From Ferruginibacter sp. (GTDB lineage Bacteria > Bacteroidota > Bacteroidia > Chitinophagales > Chitinophagaceae), in assembly GCA_013141115.1 (NCBI GenBank), contig JABFRP010000002.1, forward strand, positions 595,649 to 659,648: a DNA stretch of 64,000 bases. The letters run 5' to 3'. Made by a program: the position numbers and the translations under genes. A model generated the notes under the pieces. That model searched no databases, had not been told where the DNA came from, and worked only from the letters and a program-made list of their open reading frames with translations. Position 1 is the first letter of the stretch, and each line of letters starts with the position of its first letter. Below are positions 16,707-24,073 of this stretch, in pieces.

Positions 16707-17375
16707 TTAATAATTAAGTGTATAATTTTTTATACTAAACTGAATTAAGCTGGTGGAATCTTTTTGAGTAGAGATCACAGCTCCGTTGCGGATGATATCT
16801 GTAGTAAAATGCAATTTTGAAGCCCCGAAGAAAAACGATCCCATTACTCTACCGTAAGCCGATTGGAGGTTAAATATTTTATCAGGTGCTTCTGCTTTAT
16901 CCTTAAACAATAACCTGTAACCGGGGTTTTGAAAAATTGGCGGGGGAGCATAATCACCTGTCACTTGCACATTCACAGAGTCTGAAGGCAAATAAGTGCC
17001 GGTTTTATGTACGGTTACATTTACATAAGATGGCCTTGCCAGGTACAAAAATTCTGTTCTGTTATCGTAATTTAGGTGAGCCGGTACTGTATTCATTGGA
17101 TTTATATAATTGTTTTTTACAGGAGTAAGGAATTTATAAGGCCCTTCTTTTTTAAAGCTGAAAGCAACCTTTCCATTTACATCTGACAATGCGCTATCTA
17201 AAGGTGCGCCACCTATATACGCTATAACATACACTTTTGCAGCCGCTATTGGTGTACTTGCATCAAAGTCTACTACTGTAGCTGCCAGGGTATAATAATT
17301 TTCATCTTCTGTGGAAGTTTTTTTGCAGCTAACTAAAATAGCAGTAAGTAAGAGTGCAGTTATTAATTTATTCAT
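16707..17375 (-). CDS. Lipoprotein with a carboxypeptidase-regulatory-like fold
   Basis: 222-aa predicted lipoprotein. The signal peptide MNKLITALLLTAILVSC places the lipidated Cys at 17 (lipobox LVSC). The region 28-95 (AATVVDFDASTPIAAAKVYV, then DVNGKVAFSFKKEGPYKFL) has the look of a prealbumin/carboxypeptidase-regulatory Ig-like domain. The rest is beta-rich without a motif I can name. It is probably periplasmic or on the outer membrane. It is a single gene; 185 bases separate it from yifB and contain no coding signal. Function unknown. Confidence 0.7.
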   Translation of the reverse strand: MNKLITALLLTAILVSCKKTSTEDENYYTLAATVVDFDASTPIAAAKVYVIAYIGGAPLDSALSDVNGKVAFSFKKEGPYKFLTPVKNNYINPMNTVPAHLNYDNRTEFLYLARPSYVNVTVHKTGTYLPSDSVNVQVTGDYAPPPIFQNPGYRLLFKDKAEAPDKIFNLQSAYGRVMGSFFFGASKLHFTTDIIRNGAVISTQKDSTSLIQFSIKNYTLNY

Positions 17376-17582
17376 AAACGGTTAATTTGTTAAAAATTGG
17401 TAACAGGATTTGATTATGGTTTGCCAGTCATTTTTCTAACCATTCGGCTACAAAAATATTTACAAGATAATTAAAAAATAAAATTTAATCTCCCTGCGAA
17501 AAACTAAAAAGAAATTATACCTGTTATTTAATAAATTTATCTTCACATAAGCAGCGCATTAATTTTACTTAACTGAATATTT

Positions 17583-18566
17583 ATGAAAAAGCTTCTATTG
17601 TTTTTTTTCTCCGTCATATTTTGTTTGCCGGTGTTGGCGCAAAATAAACAACGACAAGGATTTTATACAATCCCCGATTCTGCTAAGGCAACCGGATTTA
17701 TCACCGATGTTATTATGCTGAATAAAAAAGATGCAAAAAGGATGGGTGCCTTAATAAACGTAAATAACCAATTTTTTTTAGGCTTATCTAAACATAAAAA
17801 TAAAAAACAAATCACCCGACTATTTAATGAGTACAGGCGACTGCAAATTGTACCAAAAGGAATGCCCTATAATTGGGAAGACAATAAAACTTATAAACTA
17901 CTGGTTTTAATTGCCAGCGATTCTGCAACAAACAGCAGCATTTGTTCCGGCTATATTTATTTGCCCGATGAAAATAAATGGAAGCTGGTGGAATCGAAAA
18001 CTTTTAAATCACTTTACAATATACATATGGTTCTTGCAGAAAGCAGCGATAATAAAAATTATGCAACCACCTTCAGCAACCGTTGGTTATTGCGCAGCAA
18101 CAATACCTGGAAGGCATTAGACAGTCAAACCACCAAGCCACCCGTACTGCGGCCATTTAGTAATGTTGACAGCATTACGCAACAAAAAACAGAAGAAGCT
18201 ATTTTAAATGCCAAACTGCCTAAAGACGGTGTGACTTACAAAGACGGCATCTTTTATCAAACTATAAAAGAAGGCACAGGAAGATTGGTGCAACTAACGG
18301 ATACCGTAGTAGTGCATTACAAAGGATGGCTGTATAGCAATGGCAATGTGTTTGATCAAACCAAAGAAAAGCCGGCTACATTTCCTTTAAGCCGTTTAAT
18401 AAGAGGCTGGCAAATTGGAGTACCGCAATGCAAAGTGGGTGGTACTATACGGTTGTTCATTCCATCAGGTATTGCTTATGGCATGAGAACCTTTGCAACG
18501 GATATTCCACCGAATAGTACATTGGTGTTTGATGTGGAAGTGGTGGAGGTGAAGGAGAAAAAGTGA
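17583..18566 (+). CDS. Secreted DUF3472-like/FKBP peptidyl-prolyl isomerase fusion
   Basis: 327-aa exported protein. Signal peptide 1-20 (ends PVLAQ). Residues 25-182 resemble DUF3472: SGYIYLPDENKWKLVES followed by a Tyr/Phe-rich strand and SNRWLLRSNNTWKAL. That assignment is from memory and moderate. Residues 235-325 form an FKBP domain with VVVHYKGWL, FDQT, GWQIGV, IPSGIAYG and TLVFDVEVVEV, all active-site regions in place. FKBP domains catalyse cis-trans isomerisation of Xaa-Pro bonds and aid folding of exported proteins. The fusion suggests a folding factor tethered to a surface glycan or protein (inference). It is a single gene. Confidence 0.85.
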   Translation: MKKLLLFFFSVIFCLPVLAQNKQRQGFYTIPDSAKATGFITDVIMLNKKDAKRMGALINVNNQFFLGLSKHKNKKQITRLFNEYRRLQIVPKGMPYNWEDNKTYKLLVLIASDSATNSSICSGYIYLPDENKWKLVESKTFKSLYNIHMVLAESSDNKNYATTFSNRWLLRSNNTWKALDSQTTKPPVLRPFSNVDSITQQKTEEAILNAKLPKDGVTYKDGIFYQTIKEGTGRLVQLTDTVVVHYKGWLYSNGNVFDQTKEKPATFPLSRLIRGWQIGVPQCKVGGTIRLFIPSGIAYGMRTFATDIPPNSTLVFDVEVVEVKEKK

Positions 18567-18666
18567 TCTTGAATAAGTACGCCGCTGGTCAAAGACACAG
18601 GCAGCGTCAAAAAAGGTAGTAAAATTTACTAATTTTACAATAACAACTTGAATACCTCCGGGACTA

Positions 18667-19164
18667 ATGGAAAATCAATTAAAAATTTGGGGGCTTTATT
18701 TGAAAATGGACGATGGTAGCCAATAGTTAATTAGTTTACACAGAACTAAAGAAGGAGCAGAAAATAAAATAAAAGAAGAAAAAAGAAATCATATTGCTTC
18801 AACCAAATTAATGAGTAACGACTATTTAGAAGTAATGGAATATGACGAAGCGTTTCAATGGTCTATATTTGAATTACCTGTACAAGAGGATTATACAGCA
18901 ACGGCAATTACAATAAGTTTACCAAAAAATAAAAAATCCGGTTTTTTTTATAAGCAACCATCTGATGTATTTCTAAATAAAGAAAAAATAACAGTAATAG
19001 GAACGCTATATAACGTTATTCTTATAAATGAAGTAGGTAATGAAGAAACATATCACGTTTCACGAGATGACAAGGGTAATTGGATTATAAGCCCTTTTAG
19101 GACTTATAAAGAGATACTGGATGAAATACGTTATAATATTGATGAAATAGAAAAAAGCGTTTAA
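18667..19164 (+). pseudogene. Unknown small protein interrupted by an in-frame amber codon
   Basis: Reading from ATG 18667 gives MENQLKIWGLYLKMDDGSQ, then TAG at 18724-18726. The same frame continues open as LISLHRTKEGAENKIKEEKR and reaches an internal ATG at 18811, ending at 19164. Together it would be a 165-codon protein. The first part, with an LISLHRTKEGAENKI helix, resembles small domains of the DUF7336 type (recollection, low certainty). The segment before 18811 has a coding character, so the TAG looks like a nonsense change (one base from CAG). A shorter 117-aa protein from 18811 may still be made. It precedes the 19175 gene on the same strand. Confidence 0.6.
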
Positions 19165-19174
19165 AATTTATATT

Positions 19175-19295
19175 ATGGCAAAATCTACATCAAAAAAAAT
19201 CAGCCCAGAATGCGTCTGGTATTTTCCATAATGTTATGGCAGCATCGGTGCAGGGTAATCCTAAGCCTAAAAAGAAAGCAGCAAAAAAAGCATAA
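19175..19295 (+). pseudogene. Small basic protein, frame broken at an A8 run
   Basis: ATG 19175 encodes MAKSTSKK and then, after the run of eight A at 19192-19199, the frame falls into an early stop (19229-19231). Shifting by one base gives SAQNASGIFHNVMAASVQG followed by NPKPKKKAAKKA and TAA at 19293-19295, a coherent 39-aa basic protein. That TAA overlaps the ATG of the next gene (TAATG), which supports the shifted frame as the real one. It is either a slippage-prone gene, a fresh frameshift or an assembly homopolymer error. Lys-rich tail; function unknown. Confidence 0.6.
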
Positions 19296-19705
19296 TGAAC
19301 GCAAGAAGTTATAGAGTAAATCTAAGCCTTTCGCCAGTAGATTTCCCAGCGATAATGGGACTAGGACAGTCGTCGGTTTTCTTCCAAACAGAAACTCCAC
19401 ATATCATTAATAACAAGGTATTATTAACAATAACTAAGAAGTATATTCTTATTGATATGAATAATAATAAAGAGCATGAAGTTTTAACAGCACAATCCGT
19501 ATATGAAATACCATCCAATGAAATAAAAAGTAGGGAATATATATATGAATTTTATAAAGATGCTACTCTAAGCCTGAACGAAGCATATCAGTATGCACAA
19601 ATGCAAATGCCATTACTTCCAAGCATATTATTAAAGGCTCCGCCAATAGAAATTTACCAGAGAGAGATTGATCGTGTTTTTAATTTATTAAATAGCAGAA
19701 ATTAA
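19295..19705 (+). CDS. Unknown 136-aa protein, possibly SecB-like
   Basis: I do not recognise a firm family. The sequence is beta-rich with alternating hydrophobics (KVLLTITKKYILIDM) and a C-terminal part ending MPLLPSILLKAPPIEIYQRE. The PxLPSILL-AP element recalls the C-terminal region of SecB-type chaperones, but this is weak. It starts inside the TAA of the preceding small gene (TAATG) and its own TAA again overlaps the ATG of the next gene, so the three are translationally coupled. No signal peptide, so probably cytoplasmic. The operon sits beside a RAYT transposase in an accessory patch. Confidence 0.6.
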   Translation: MNARSYRVNLSLSPVDFPAIMGLGQSSVFFQTETPHIINNKVLLTITKKYILIDMNNNKEHEVLTAQSVYEIPSNEIKSREYIYEFYKDATLSLNEAYQYAQMQMPLLPSILLKAPPIEIYQREIDRVFNLLNSRN

Positions 19706-19899
19706 TGTGGTATTTTCTAAAAACCGATACGCTTGGAACTCTTGTAGGATTAATGATGTTGGCTACGGGCATTGTAGCCTTTTTTTTTGTGGCACATATA
19801 CTTAAACAATTAAAAGAAAATTATGAACTTGTTTTACTTATAATTGCAATTATTCTTATAGTTTGGGTTTGCTATGGTGTATATAACGTCAAAAAATAA
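19705..19899 (+). CDS. Small two-helix membrane protein
   Basis: 64-aa protein with two predicted transmembrane helices (about 11-33, LGTLVGLMMLATGIVAFFF, and 42-60, LVLLIIAIILIVWVCYGVY) and a short charged loop HILKQLKENYE. It starts at the TAATG overlap with the 136-aa gene, so it is translated from the same transcript. Function unknown; it could anchor the product of the upstream gene at the membrane. The left inverted repeat of the RAYT element begins 27 bases after its stop. Confidence 0.6.
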   Translation: MWYFLKTDTLGTLVGLMMLATGIVAFFFVAHILKQLKENYELVLLIIAIILIVWVCYGVYNVKK

Positions 19900-19925
19900 T
19901 TTCATTAAAAGAAGAAGCAGTCATC

Positions 19926-19950
19926 CGCCTTGGTTCGTGTCTCACGAACC
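19926..19950. repeat. Left 25-bp inverted repeat of the RAYT element
   Basis: Exact reverse complement of 20601-20625. It contains the hairpin GGTTCGTG-TCT-CACGAACC, a REP-like palindrome. It continues inward into CCTCCATAAT, also partly mirrored on the right side. Confidence 0.9.
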
Positions 19951-19973
19951 GTCCTCCATAATCTTCGCCACAA

Positions 19974-20525
19974 TCATTCGCCATCAAAAACAGTATAAAT
20001 GTCATTTAAAAAGCCAAATTCATCAATACCCGTTTCATAAAACTTAGCTGATGAATATTTATAACTGATATCATCTTTCGCCAGTTGCCATTTTCCGCTT
20101 ACCGGATTAAAATGGATATAATCCAGCTTTTGCTTTGCCACAGCACGGCTGTAAATTTCAATACCTAAAGCATCCCTTTGCCAAATCTCATGCTTTTTAT
20201 TTGCGGCATTTACCTCATACAAGTTTGATCTACCTTCTGCTTGCAATTGATTTAAAAACAGATGAGCAGAATATTTTAATAAACTTCCTTTAGCAGTTTC
20301 TTTCCCATTTAATTCATTTTGTTGCCAGATAAGATGAATATGATTCGGCATGATAACGAAAGCATATACCGTAATCAAATGTTTATCGGATAAATATTTT
20401 ATTGAATCGATTATGATTTGCTTGTTATTATCTGTTTCTAATAAGGGCAACCAGTTATGAATAGTGGCTGTCCAAAAGTAAATTTTATGTAACGCTGTTT
20501 GTGATTTTCTTTGAAACGTTTCCAT
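19974..20525 (-). CDS. REP-associated tyrosine transposase (Y1/IS200-like)
   Basis: 183-aa HUH-family single-strand DNA transposase. The HUH motif is MPNHIHLIW (residues 59-67, His-Ile-His) and the catalytic Tyr lies in AVAKQKLDYIHFNPVSGKW, the hallmark HFNPV of RAYT/TnpA-REP proteins. The protein starts METFQRKSQTALHKIYFWT, so the N-terminus appears intact and the gene is not decayed. It is flanked by perfect 25-bp inverted REP-like repeats at 19926-19950 and 20601-20625 that it probably recognises. Such enzymes process REP sequences in the genome and are typically inherited vertically, not as active insertion sequences. Confidence 0.9.
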   Translation of the reverse strand: METFQRKSQTALHKIYFWTATIHNWLPLLETDNNKQIIIDSIKYLSDKHLITVYAFVIMPNHIHLIWQQNELNGKETAKGSLLKYSAHLFLNQLQAEGRSNLYEVNAANKKHEIWQRDALGIEIYSRAVAKQKLDYIHFNPVSGKWQLAKDDISYKYSSAKFYETGIDEFGFLNDIYTVFDGE

Positions 20526-20561
20526 TTCTAAAGCTAATAATATTTACTGATTATGGAGAAT

Positions 20562-20580
20562 GGTTCGTAAGACACCAACA
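20562..20580. repeat. Degenerate third copy of the RAYT repeat
   Basis: GGTTCGTAAGACACCAACA resembles the start of the right repeat (GGTTCGTGAGACACGAACC) with three changes. Both copies are preceded by TGGAGAA or a related word, so the right end looks like a tandem duplication with decay. Confidence 0.6.
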
Positions 20581-20600
20581 AGATGGAGAACTAAGCGAAT

Positions 20601-20625
20601 GGTTCGTGAGACACGAACCAAGGCG
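20601..20625. repeat. Right 25-bp inverted repeat of the RAYT element
   Basis: Perfect complement of 19926-19950. It ends six bases before the stop codon of the 20632-21279 lipoprotein gene, so the element sits right at the 3' end of that gene. Confidence 0.9.
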
Positions 20626-20631
20626 AAGAAA

Positions 20632-21279
20632 TTAAAATTTTTCATCTCTTTTTATTCCAAATTCTTCATCAATAAGTTTCATGATATTTTCCATATTAAC
20701 TGCCTGAGGAAATTCTAGGTGTTCGGATATTTCGCCGTAGTGATAAATTTTATACATTTCTTTAGTAGAAATTTCAACAACTACAAAGGCAGCGTCATTA
20801 ACAAGGTTTTTGTAATTAGGTAATTCCGACTCATCTGGAAGATCTAAAATTTTTAATGAAAACAGTTTGCTCATAAATACATTCCAGTCAGATTTGGGTG
20901 AAATTGGTATAGACTTAGTTTCAACAACTCCTAATTGTTCTTCAATCACGCCCATTTTCATTGAATGAAATTCTGCACTCCATTTTCCATCAGTTTTTTT
21001 TAAATCAATAACCTGCTTTGTGGCACGGTAAACGTACCATAACCTTATAAACATTGAATCATAACCCTTATCTAAAAAGTTTAATCCTGTTCTTTTTGTG
21101 TCCCTCTCAACCATCTTATAGGGATAAAAATTTTTCCTATATTGATTTTTTGGAATAATTCTAATTATTTCCTGTTTATCCTGCACCCTCGATAAAGTTG
21201 GTTTTTCTGAGTAAGTACACGAATGACTAATAAAAAACACACATGTCACTAAAATACTAAATGCAAATATTTTTTTCAT
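20632..21279 (-). CDS. Predicted lipoprotein of unknown function
   Basis: 215-aa protein. The signal peptide MKKIFAFSILVTCVFFISHSC places the lipidated Cys at residue 21. The mature part is charged and mixed alpha/beta; notable stretches are YVYRATKQVIDLKKTDGKW, SKSDWNVFMSKLFSLKI-like motifs near 130-150 and a C-terminal helix NMENIMKLIDEEFG. I recognise no family. It is probably tethered to the inner or outer membrane. A single gene, with the RAYT right repeat immediately downstream. It belongs to the accessory patch. Confidence 0.65.
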   Translation of the reverse strand: MKKIFAFSILVTCVFFISHSCTYSEKPTLSRVQDKQEIIRIIPKNQYRKNFYPYKMVERDTKRTGLNFLDKGYDSMFIRLWYVYRATKQVIDLKKTDGKWSAEFHSMKMGVIEEQLGVVETKSIPISPKSDWNVFMSKLFSLKILDLPDESELPNYKNLVNDAAFVVVEISTKEMYKIYHYGEISEHLEFPQAVNMENIMKLIDEEFGIKRDEKF

Positions 21280-21315
21280 AAAATGATTTCAAATCAATGT
21301 TAATGTATAAAAAAC

Positions 21316-22635
21316 TCACAACCTTTCCAGCATCTCCACAACTCCCTCCCTCTTCAAAATCAAATAACCCAGCCTGTCATTACTAATACCATCTTTTAAC
21401 TGGTAACTAAAATACAGTTGTTCATTTACCACCGAGGTTTCAAAATATTTAAATTGTATGTTGGAGTATTTTTTAAGGTCCTGCCCAATTTCGTATAAAT
21501 GGGTAGAGAGGATGAATAGGGAGTTGTTTATTTTAAGCAGGCCTTCAATTACGGTGCTGCTGCACTTCATGGCATCCTGTACATTGGTGCCTTTAAATAA
21601 TTCATCTATCAGTATCAGCCATTTTCTGCCGTCGGTTATTTTTTCTATCGTTTTTCTTATGCGCTGCACTTCGTTAAAAAAATAGCTTTCGCCCTGCATA
21701 ATATTGTCTACCACGTTAATGTTACTCAGCAGGCCATCAAACAAACTTAACTCCATTTTTTTAGCTGGCACCCCCATGCCGGTATGCGCCAAGTACACGG
21801 ATACACCTACGGCTTTTATAAAAGTACTTTTGCCACCCATGTTGGCACCGGTTAAAAATAAAAAATTCTGCTGCTGGTTTAAATCAACGTCATAAGCCAC
21901 CGGTGTGGGCAGCAAAGGATGAAATAATTGTGTGGCTACAATTTCGGGCTTGCCCGTTTCAATAAATTCCGGAAAACAAAGCTGGTGTTTGCTGCAGGCA
22001 CAGGCCATACTGTAATACGCATCCAGTTTGCTGTAAATTTCTACCAACTCCAAAGCTTCCTGCTTGTAACGTCTTTTTAAAAAATACCCGAGTGTTAAAA
22101 GGTCGGCCTTGGGAATATCGGTGGTGTTGCCTTTAGGCAGCAACTGCGGCAATCCTGCTTTATTCAACCGTACTTTTATTTGATCGATGATGGTTTGTAA
22201 CAGCAAAGGATTTTCTTCTTCAGATAACAGTTCAGTTAATTGCTGCAGGCCAATAAAAAAATCTATAAAATGTTTAACGGAATAGCGCACAAAAGAAAAA
22301 TCTTCTTTATTAAAAATCGCATACGATAATGTACCAACAGGCCCGGCATTATGCGGTATCTCTGCAACCGCAGTTTCGTAATACTTTTCAATTACCATTA
22401 TGGTACCATTGGAGATAAGTGTATTATTCCATTGCGGTACTACCTGCTGTATTTTTTTTATTACCTGCTGGGTGTGTACAATATCTTTTACATTATCATA
22501 AGGGTTACTTAAAAAATGCCGTAGCCATTCTCTGCCACCAACAGTTCGGGTAAAATCCAAATAATGAAAAACAGACTGGTCTTCATCAATATTAAAAATG
22601 GATAAATCGGTAAGCGTTGTTTTATCTGCCTGCAT
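21316..22635 (-). CDS. MutS-family ATPase without mismatch-binding domain
   Basis: 439-aa protein built from a MutS core and ATPase domain (domains III-V) without the N-terminal mismatch-recognition domain. Motifs: Walker A TGANMGGKST (262-271), MQGESYFFNEVQRI, Walker B WLILIDEL (339-346) followed by FKGTNVQDAM, and FILSTHLYE. The family is common in Bacteroidota and annotated simply as MutS-related; its role in DNA repair or recombination is not established. The N-terminus starts MQADKTTLTDLSIF; the length is normal for the family. Upstream 22641-22680 holds a GGTTAATT tandem. It is not the main MutS, which would be about twice as long. Confidence 0.87.
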   Translation of the reverse strand: MQADKTTLTDLSIFNIDEDQSVFHYLDFTRTVGGREWLRHFLSNPYDNVKDIVHTQQVIKKIQQVVPQWNNTLISNGTIMVIEKYYETAVAEIPHNAGPVGTLSYAIFNKEDFSFVRYSVKHFIDFFIGLQQLTELLSEEENPLLLQTIIDQIKVRLNKAGLPQLLPKGNTTDIPKADLLTLGYFLKRRYKQEALELVEIYSKLDAYYSMACACSKHQLCFPEFIETGKPEIVATQLFHPLLPTPVAYDVDLNQQQNFLFLTGANMGGKSTFIKAVGVSVYLAHTGMGVPAKKMELSLFDGLLSNINVVDNIMQGESYFFNEVQRIRKTIEKITDGRKWLILIDELFKGTNVQDAMKCSSTVIEGLLKINNSLFILSTHLYEIGQDLKKYSNIQFKYFETSVVNEQLYFSYQLKDGISNDRLGYLILKREGVVEMLERL

Positions 22636-22640
22636 TGGTG

Positions 22641-22680
22641 TTAACTGGTTAATTGGTTAATTAGTTGATTGGTTAACTGG
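22641..22680. repeat. Iterated GGTTAATT words between mutS-like gene and pyrC
   Basis: Degenerate tandem: TTAACTGGTTAATTGGTTAA then TTAGTTGATTGGTTAACTGG. It fills most of the 55-base gap; no other signal is visible. Confidence 0.7.
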
Positions 22681-22690
22681 TGCATAGCTA

Positions 22691-24034
22691 TTATTTTCTA
22701 TCAAATAGCAAGCGGCTGCCCTTTACAGATTCATTCCATACCTCGTTTCCATAAACCATGTTGCCATTAACGAATGTTTTTTCTATGGTTGCCGGAAAAC
22801 TAAAACCTTCCAGCGGGCTCCAGCCACATTTGTATAAAATATTTCCCTTGCTTACCGTTGATTTTGCGTTGGTATCCACCACTACCAGATCGGCAAAATA
22901 ACCTTCCCGTATATAACCTCTTTGTTCAATTTCAAAACAATCAGCTACGGCATGGCTCATTTTTTCTGCAATTTTTTCTAAACTTATTTTGCCTTCGTTG
23001 TAATAATGTAACATCAGCAATAATGGATGCTGCACCAGCGGCAAGCCGGCATGGGCATGTTCGTAACTGCCCTGCTTTTCTTCCCAGGTATGCGGTGCAT
23101 GGTCGGTGGCGATGATGTCTAGGCGATCATCCAATAATGCTTCCCATAAAGCGGCTTTATTATGCGGCGCTTTAATAGCCGGGTTACATTTTATTTTATA
23201 ACCCAGTTGCTCATAATCATCTGCTGTAAAATGCAAATGATGCACACATACTTCAGTAGTTATTCTTTTATCTTTCAGCGGTAGCATATTGCTGAACAAC
23301 TGCAATTCTTTTTCGGTGCTGATATGCAGTATATGCAAACGGCTGTTGTATTTTTTTGCAAATTGAATAGCGGTTAACGAACTTTCAAAACAGGCTTCTT
23401 CATCCCGTATCAACGGATGATCCGAAGCAGACAATTCGCCTTTGGCCGCTTTTATTCTTTCGTAATTGGCTTTAATAATTCTTTCATCTTCGCAATGGGT
23501 GGCTATCAGCATTTCGCTTTCGCTAAAAACTTTATCCAAAGCGGTATGGCTATCCACCAGCATATTGCCAGTGCTGGCACCCATAAATATTTTTACTCCA
23601 CACACATCTCTTTTGCGGGCATTCATCTTCAATACCTCTTCTGCATTGGTATTGCTGGTGCCCATAAAAAAAGAATAATTGGCTAAGGAGGTGGCAGCAG
23701 CAATCTTGTATTTTTCTTCCAGCAAATCGGCAGTTAATGCATTGGGCAATGTGTTGGGCATTTCCATAAAACTGGTAACACCGCCTGCAATGGCCGCTTT
23801 GCTTTCGGTATAAATAGTGGCTTTATGTGTTAAGCCAGGCTCTCTAAAATGTACCTGGTCATCAATCACACCCGGAAAAAGATGTTTGCCTGTTCCATCA
23901 ATTTCAATTGCATTGCCCTTGGCATCAATGCTGCTATCTATCCGCTCTATACGCTCTCCATTGGTTAAAACATCTGCTATTTTTATTTTTCCTTCATTTA
24001 CAACCTGAATGTTTTTAAAAAGGTATTTTTGCAT
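22691..24034 (-). CDS. pyrC: Dihydroorotase
   Basis: Cytoplasmic zinc amidohydrolase of de novo pyrimidine synthesis (N-carbamoyl-L-aspartate to dihydroorotate). Signatures: PGVIDDQVHFREPGLTHKAT (55-74), VTSFMEMPNT (86-95), VKIFMGASTGN (metal-bridging Lys), ITTEVCVHHLHF (His), LHISTEKE and IIATDHAPH (catalytic Asp). The length of 447 aa fits the Bacteroidota type. The usual metal motif HxHxR is QxHxR here (Gln60, His62, Arg64). I recall this as a recurring Bacteroidota variant, so it probably does not indicate loss of function, but it is worth checking. It is divergent from the RemB-like gene. Confidence 0.92.
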   Translation of the reverse strand: MQKYLFKNIQVVNEGKIKIADVLTNGERIERIDSSIDAKGNAIEIDGTGKHLFPGVIDDQVHFREPGLTHKATIYTESKAAIAGGVTSFMEMPNTLPNALTADLLEEKYKIAAATSLANYSFFMGTSNTNAEEVLKMNARKRDVCGVKIFMGASTGNMLVDSHTALDKVFSESEMLIATHCEDERIIKANYERIKAAKGELSASDHPLIRDEEACFESSLTAIQFAKKYNSRLHILHISTEKELQLFSNMLPLKDKRITTEVCVHHLHFTADDYEQLGYKIKCNPAIKAPHNKAALWEALLDDRLDIIATDHAPHTWEEKQGSYEHAHAGLPLVQHPLLLMLHYYNEGKISLEKIAEKMSHAVADCFEIEQRGYIREGYFADLVVVDTNAKSTVSKGNILYKCGWSPLEGFSFPATIEKTFVNGNMVYGNEVWNESVKGSRLLFDRK

Positions 24035-24073
24035 ATCTTGAAATTAGACATTTGATTAAACTAAAATATTTAA

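Larger units (their letters stand above)
19926..20625. mobile_element. RAYT/REP element (transposase bracketed by perfect inverted repeats)
   Basis: A 700-base unit: 25-bp repeat, Y1 transposase gene on the minus strand, a degenerate extra repeat copy and the mirrored 25-bp repeat. The layout is that of REP-associated tyrosine transposases, in which the single-strand nuclease recognises the flanking REP hairpins. No target duplication is discernible, and such elements are usually domesticated singletons. Confidence 0.8.

Noticed and set aside
19926-20625. A complete IS200/IS605 insertion sequence
   Set aside because: The protein has the RAYT signature HFNPV and flanking palindromes instead of the IS200 ends; it is better described as a RAYT/REP unit.
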